DNA from: Jeotgalibacillus campisalis
GTDB taxonomy: Bacteria; Bacillota; Bacilli; Bacillales; Jeotgalibacillaceae
Direction of reading: 5' to 3'
Assembly: GCF_000829515.1 (NCBI RefSeq)
Contig: NZ_JXRR01000013.1
Span: forward strand, 1 to 64,000
DNA length: 64,000 nt
Positions 63,199 through 64,000 of the stretch are shown here, piece after piece. The notes below the pieces were generated by a model. That model was not told where the DNA came from, did not search any database, and saw nothing but the letters and a program-made list of their open reading frames with translations. The position numbers and the translations under genes were made by a program. Numbering within the stretch: the stretch's first letter is position 1; every line of letters begins with the position of its first letter.

Positions 63199-64000
63199 AC
63201 ATCATCAATAAGCTGACGCTGAGGCACCTGAAAGAAAATAAGAGAAGAACACTTGTGACGATTGTTGGTGTCATTATCTCAGTGGCGATGATTGCAGCTG
63301 TTGCTACACTTGGGGTCTCATTTCTTGACCTGATGAAAAGACAGTCCATTGCTGACAATGGCGAGTGGCATGTTCAATACAAAAATGTCACGGCCGAGCA
63401 ACTAGAGGCAATAGAAGAAGAGGAAAATAACAAAAACGTCATTCTATCCAATGATCTTGGCTATGCGGAATTTGAGGAAGCAGAAAATGAAAATAAGCCT
63501 TATCTATTCTTCAAGGGATATAATCCAGCAGGTGTTGAGGTATTTCCCGTTGAGGTAAAGGATGGACGTCTTCCGGAGGCAGCAGACGAGATCGTTGTTC
63601 CTGAACATCTTTTGAAAGATACTTCAGTAGATTATGGCATTGGCGATGAACTGACTGTTGAAATCGGGGAAAGGGTTTTAGAGGAAGGGAGTATGTTACT
63701 TGACCAAAATGATACTTTTCAAGACGAACGTCTCCAGATAAAAACAACCAAAACTTTTAAAGTAGTCGGGATGATAAAAAGACCGGAGTGGGAGCCTTCA
63801 TGGTCACCGGGTTATACAATGGTCAGCTATATTGATCAGGAAGAAATCGCAGCAACGGACTCTGTAAGTGCACTTGTTACTTTAGAAAAAGTAAGCAAAT
63901 CATTATATAAAGAATCACAAAATCTGGCAGAGCAAAATGGGATTAAACGTTTCGGGTACAATGATGAGCTCTTAAGATATTACGGTGTAACAGATAATGA
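63195..64000 (+). CDS. FtsX-like ABC transporter permease, 3' end outside window
   Basis: Partial gene of 268 codons without a stop. It begins [19 protein letters not shown], followed by a membrane helix (about 16-40, VTIVGVIISVAMIAAVATLG) and an extracellular domain with YAEFEEAENENKPYLFFKGY, DGRLPEAADEIVVPEHLL and IGDELTVEIG. This is the MacB-type periplasmic-core layout of FtsX permeases. The ATG overlaps the ATPase stop. The later membrane helices lie beyond base 64000. It should form an exporter or resistance pump with the ATPase. Confidence 0.88.
   Translation, partial: MNIINKLTLRHLKENKRRTLVTIVGVIISVAMIAAVATLGVSFLDLMKRQSIADNGEWHVQYKNVTAEQLEAIEEEENNKNVILSNDLGYAEFEEAENENKPYLFFKGYNPAGVEVFPVEVKDGRLPEAADEIVVPEHLLKDTSVDYGIGDELTVEIGERVLEEGSMLLDQNDTFQDERLQIKTTKTFKVVGMIKRPEWEPSWSPGYTMVSYIDQEEIAATDSVSALVTLEKVSKSLYKESQNLAEQNGIKRFGYNDELLRYYGVTDN

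Overview
The window is low- to mid-GC Gram-positive DNA from a spore-forming Bacillaceae-type organism, or a close relative such as Caryophanaceae. The evidence is an almost B. subtilis-like gene order (rRNA/tRNA end, tsaE-tsaB-rimI-tsaD, an ABC-F gene, rex, tatA-tatC, ydiK-ydiL, groES-groEL), strong AAGGAGG-type ribosome binding sites, frequent TTG and GTG starts, a CIRCE operator, a BceRSAB module and a GerA-type germinant receptor operon. moaC, which sits before rex in B. subtilis, is missing here.

Layout: 1-276 is the end of an rRNA operon with tRNA-Met and tRNA-Asp. 469-10804 is the conserved housekeeping block, which includes a cluster of DnaA boxes behind tsaD. 10805-15690 is an eroded mobile island holding a broken tyrosine integrase, a serine resolvase remnant, a frameshifted Dabb gene and two unrecognised AT-rich membrane-anchored genes. 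15691-25940 holds DNA repair genes (tag, an AlkD-like gene), a GAF-STAS regulator, the bceRSAB bacitracin/lantibiotic resistance module and two peptidase-family genes. 26357-30878 carries DinB, SatA-like, orphan nuclease, ankyrin and sensor kinase genes plus a degenerate ankyrin copy.

31465-36632 is the most notable accessory element: three overlapping, very AT-rich genes. They encode a coiled-coil protein, a McrB-like AAA+ NTPase with a large novel N-terminal region, and a McrC/DUF2357-like PD-(D/E)XK nuclease. Together they look like a variant type IV (McrBC-like) restriction or anti-phage system. 37093-42614 has an SDR epimerase, a glycosyltransferase, a GGDEF-EAL c-di-GMP protein and a truncated GDPD. 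43174-45851 is a lactococcin-972-type immunity/export ABC transporter without an evident bacteriocin gene.

46390-56922 is a mixed stretch: an RQC-minor-like DNA-binding protein, lipoproteins, ZinT with Zur-like boxes, PadR-DUF1048 and AIM24, plus several decayed genes and a repeat element. 57116-60579 is a gerABC-type operon preceded by a sigma-G-like promoter. 60697-64000 is a second two-component plus ABC-transporter module that runs off the window end.

All protein calls come from reading translations and motifs, with no database search. Start codons were moved where the ribosome binding site or family alignment from memory favoured another codon.
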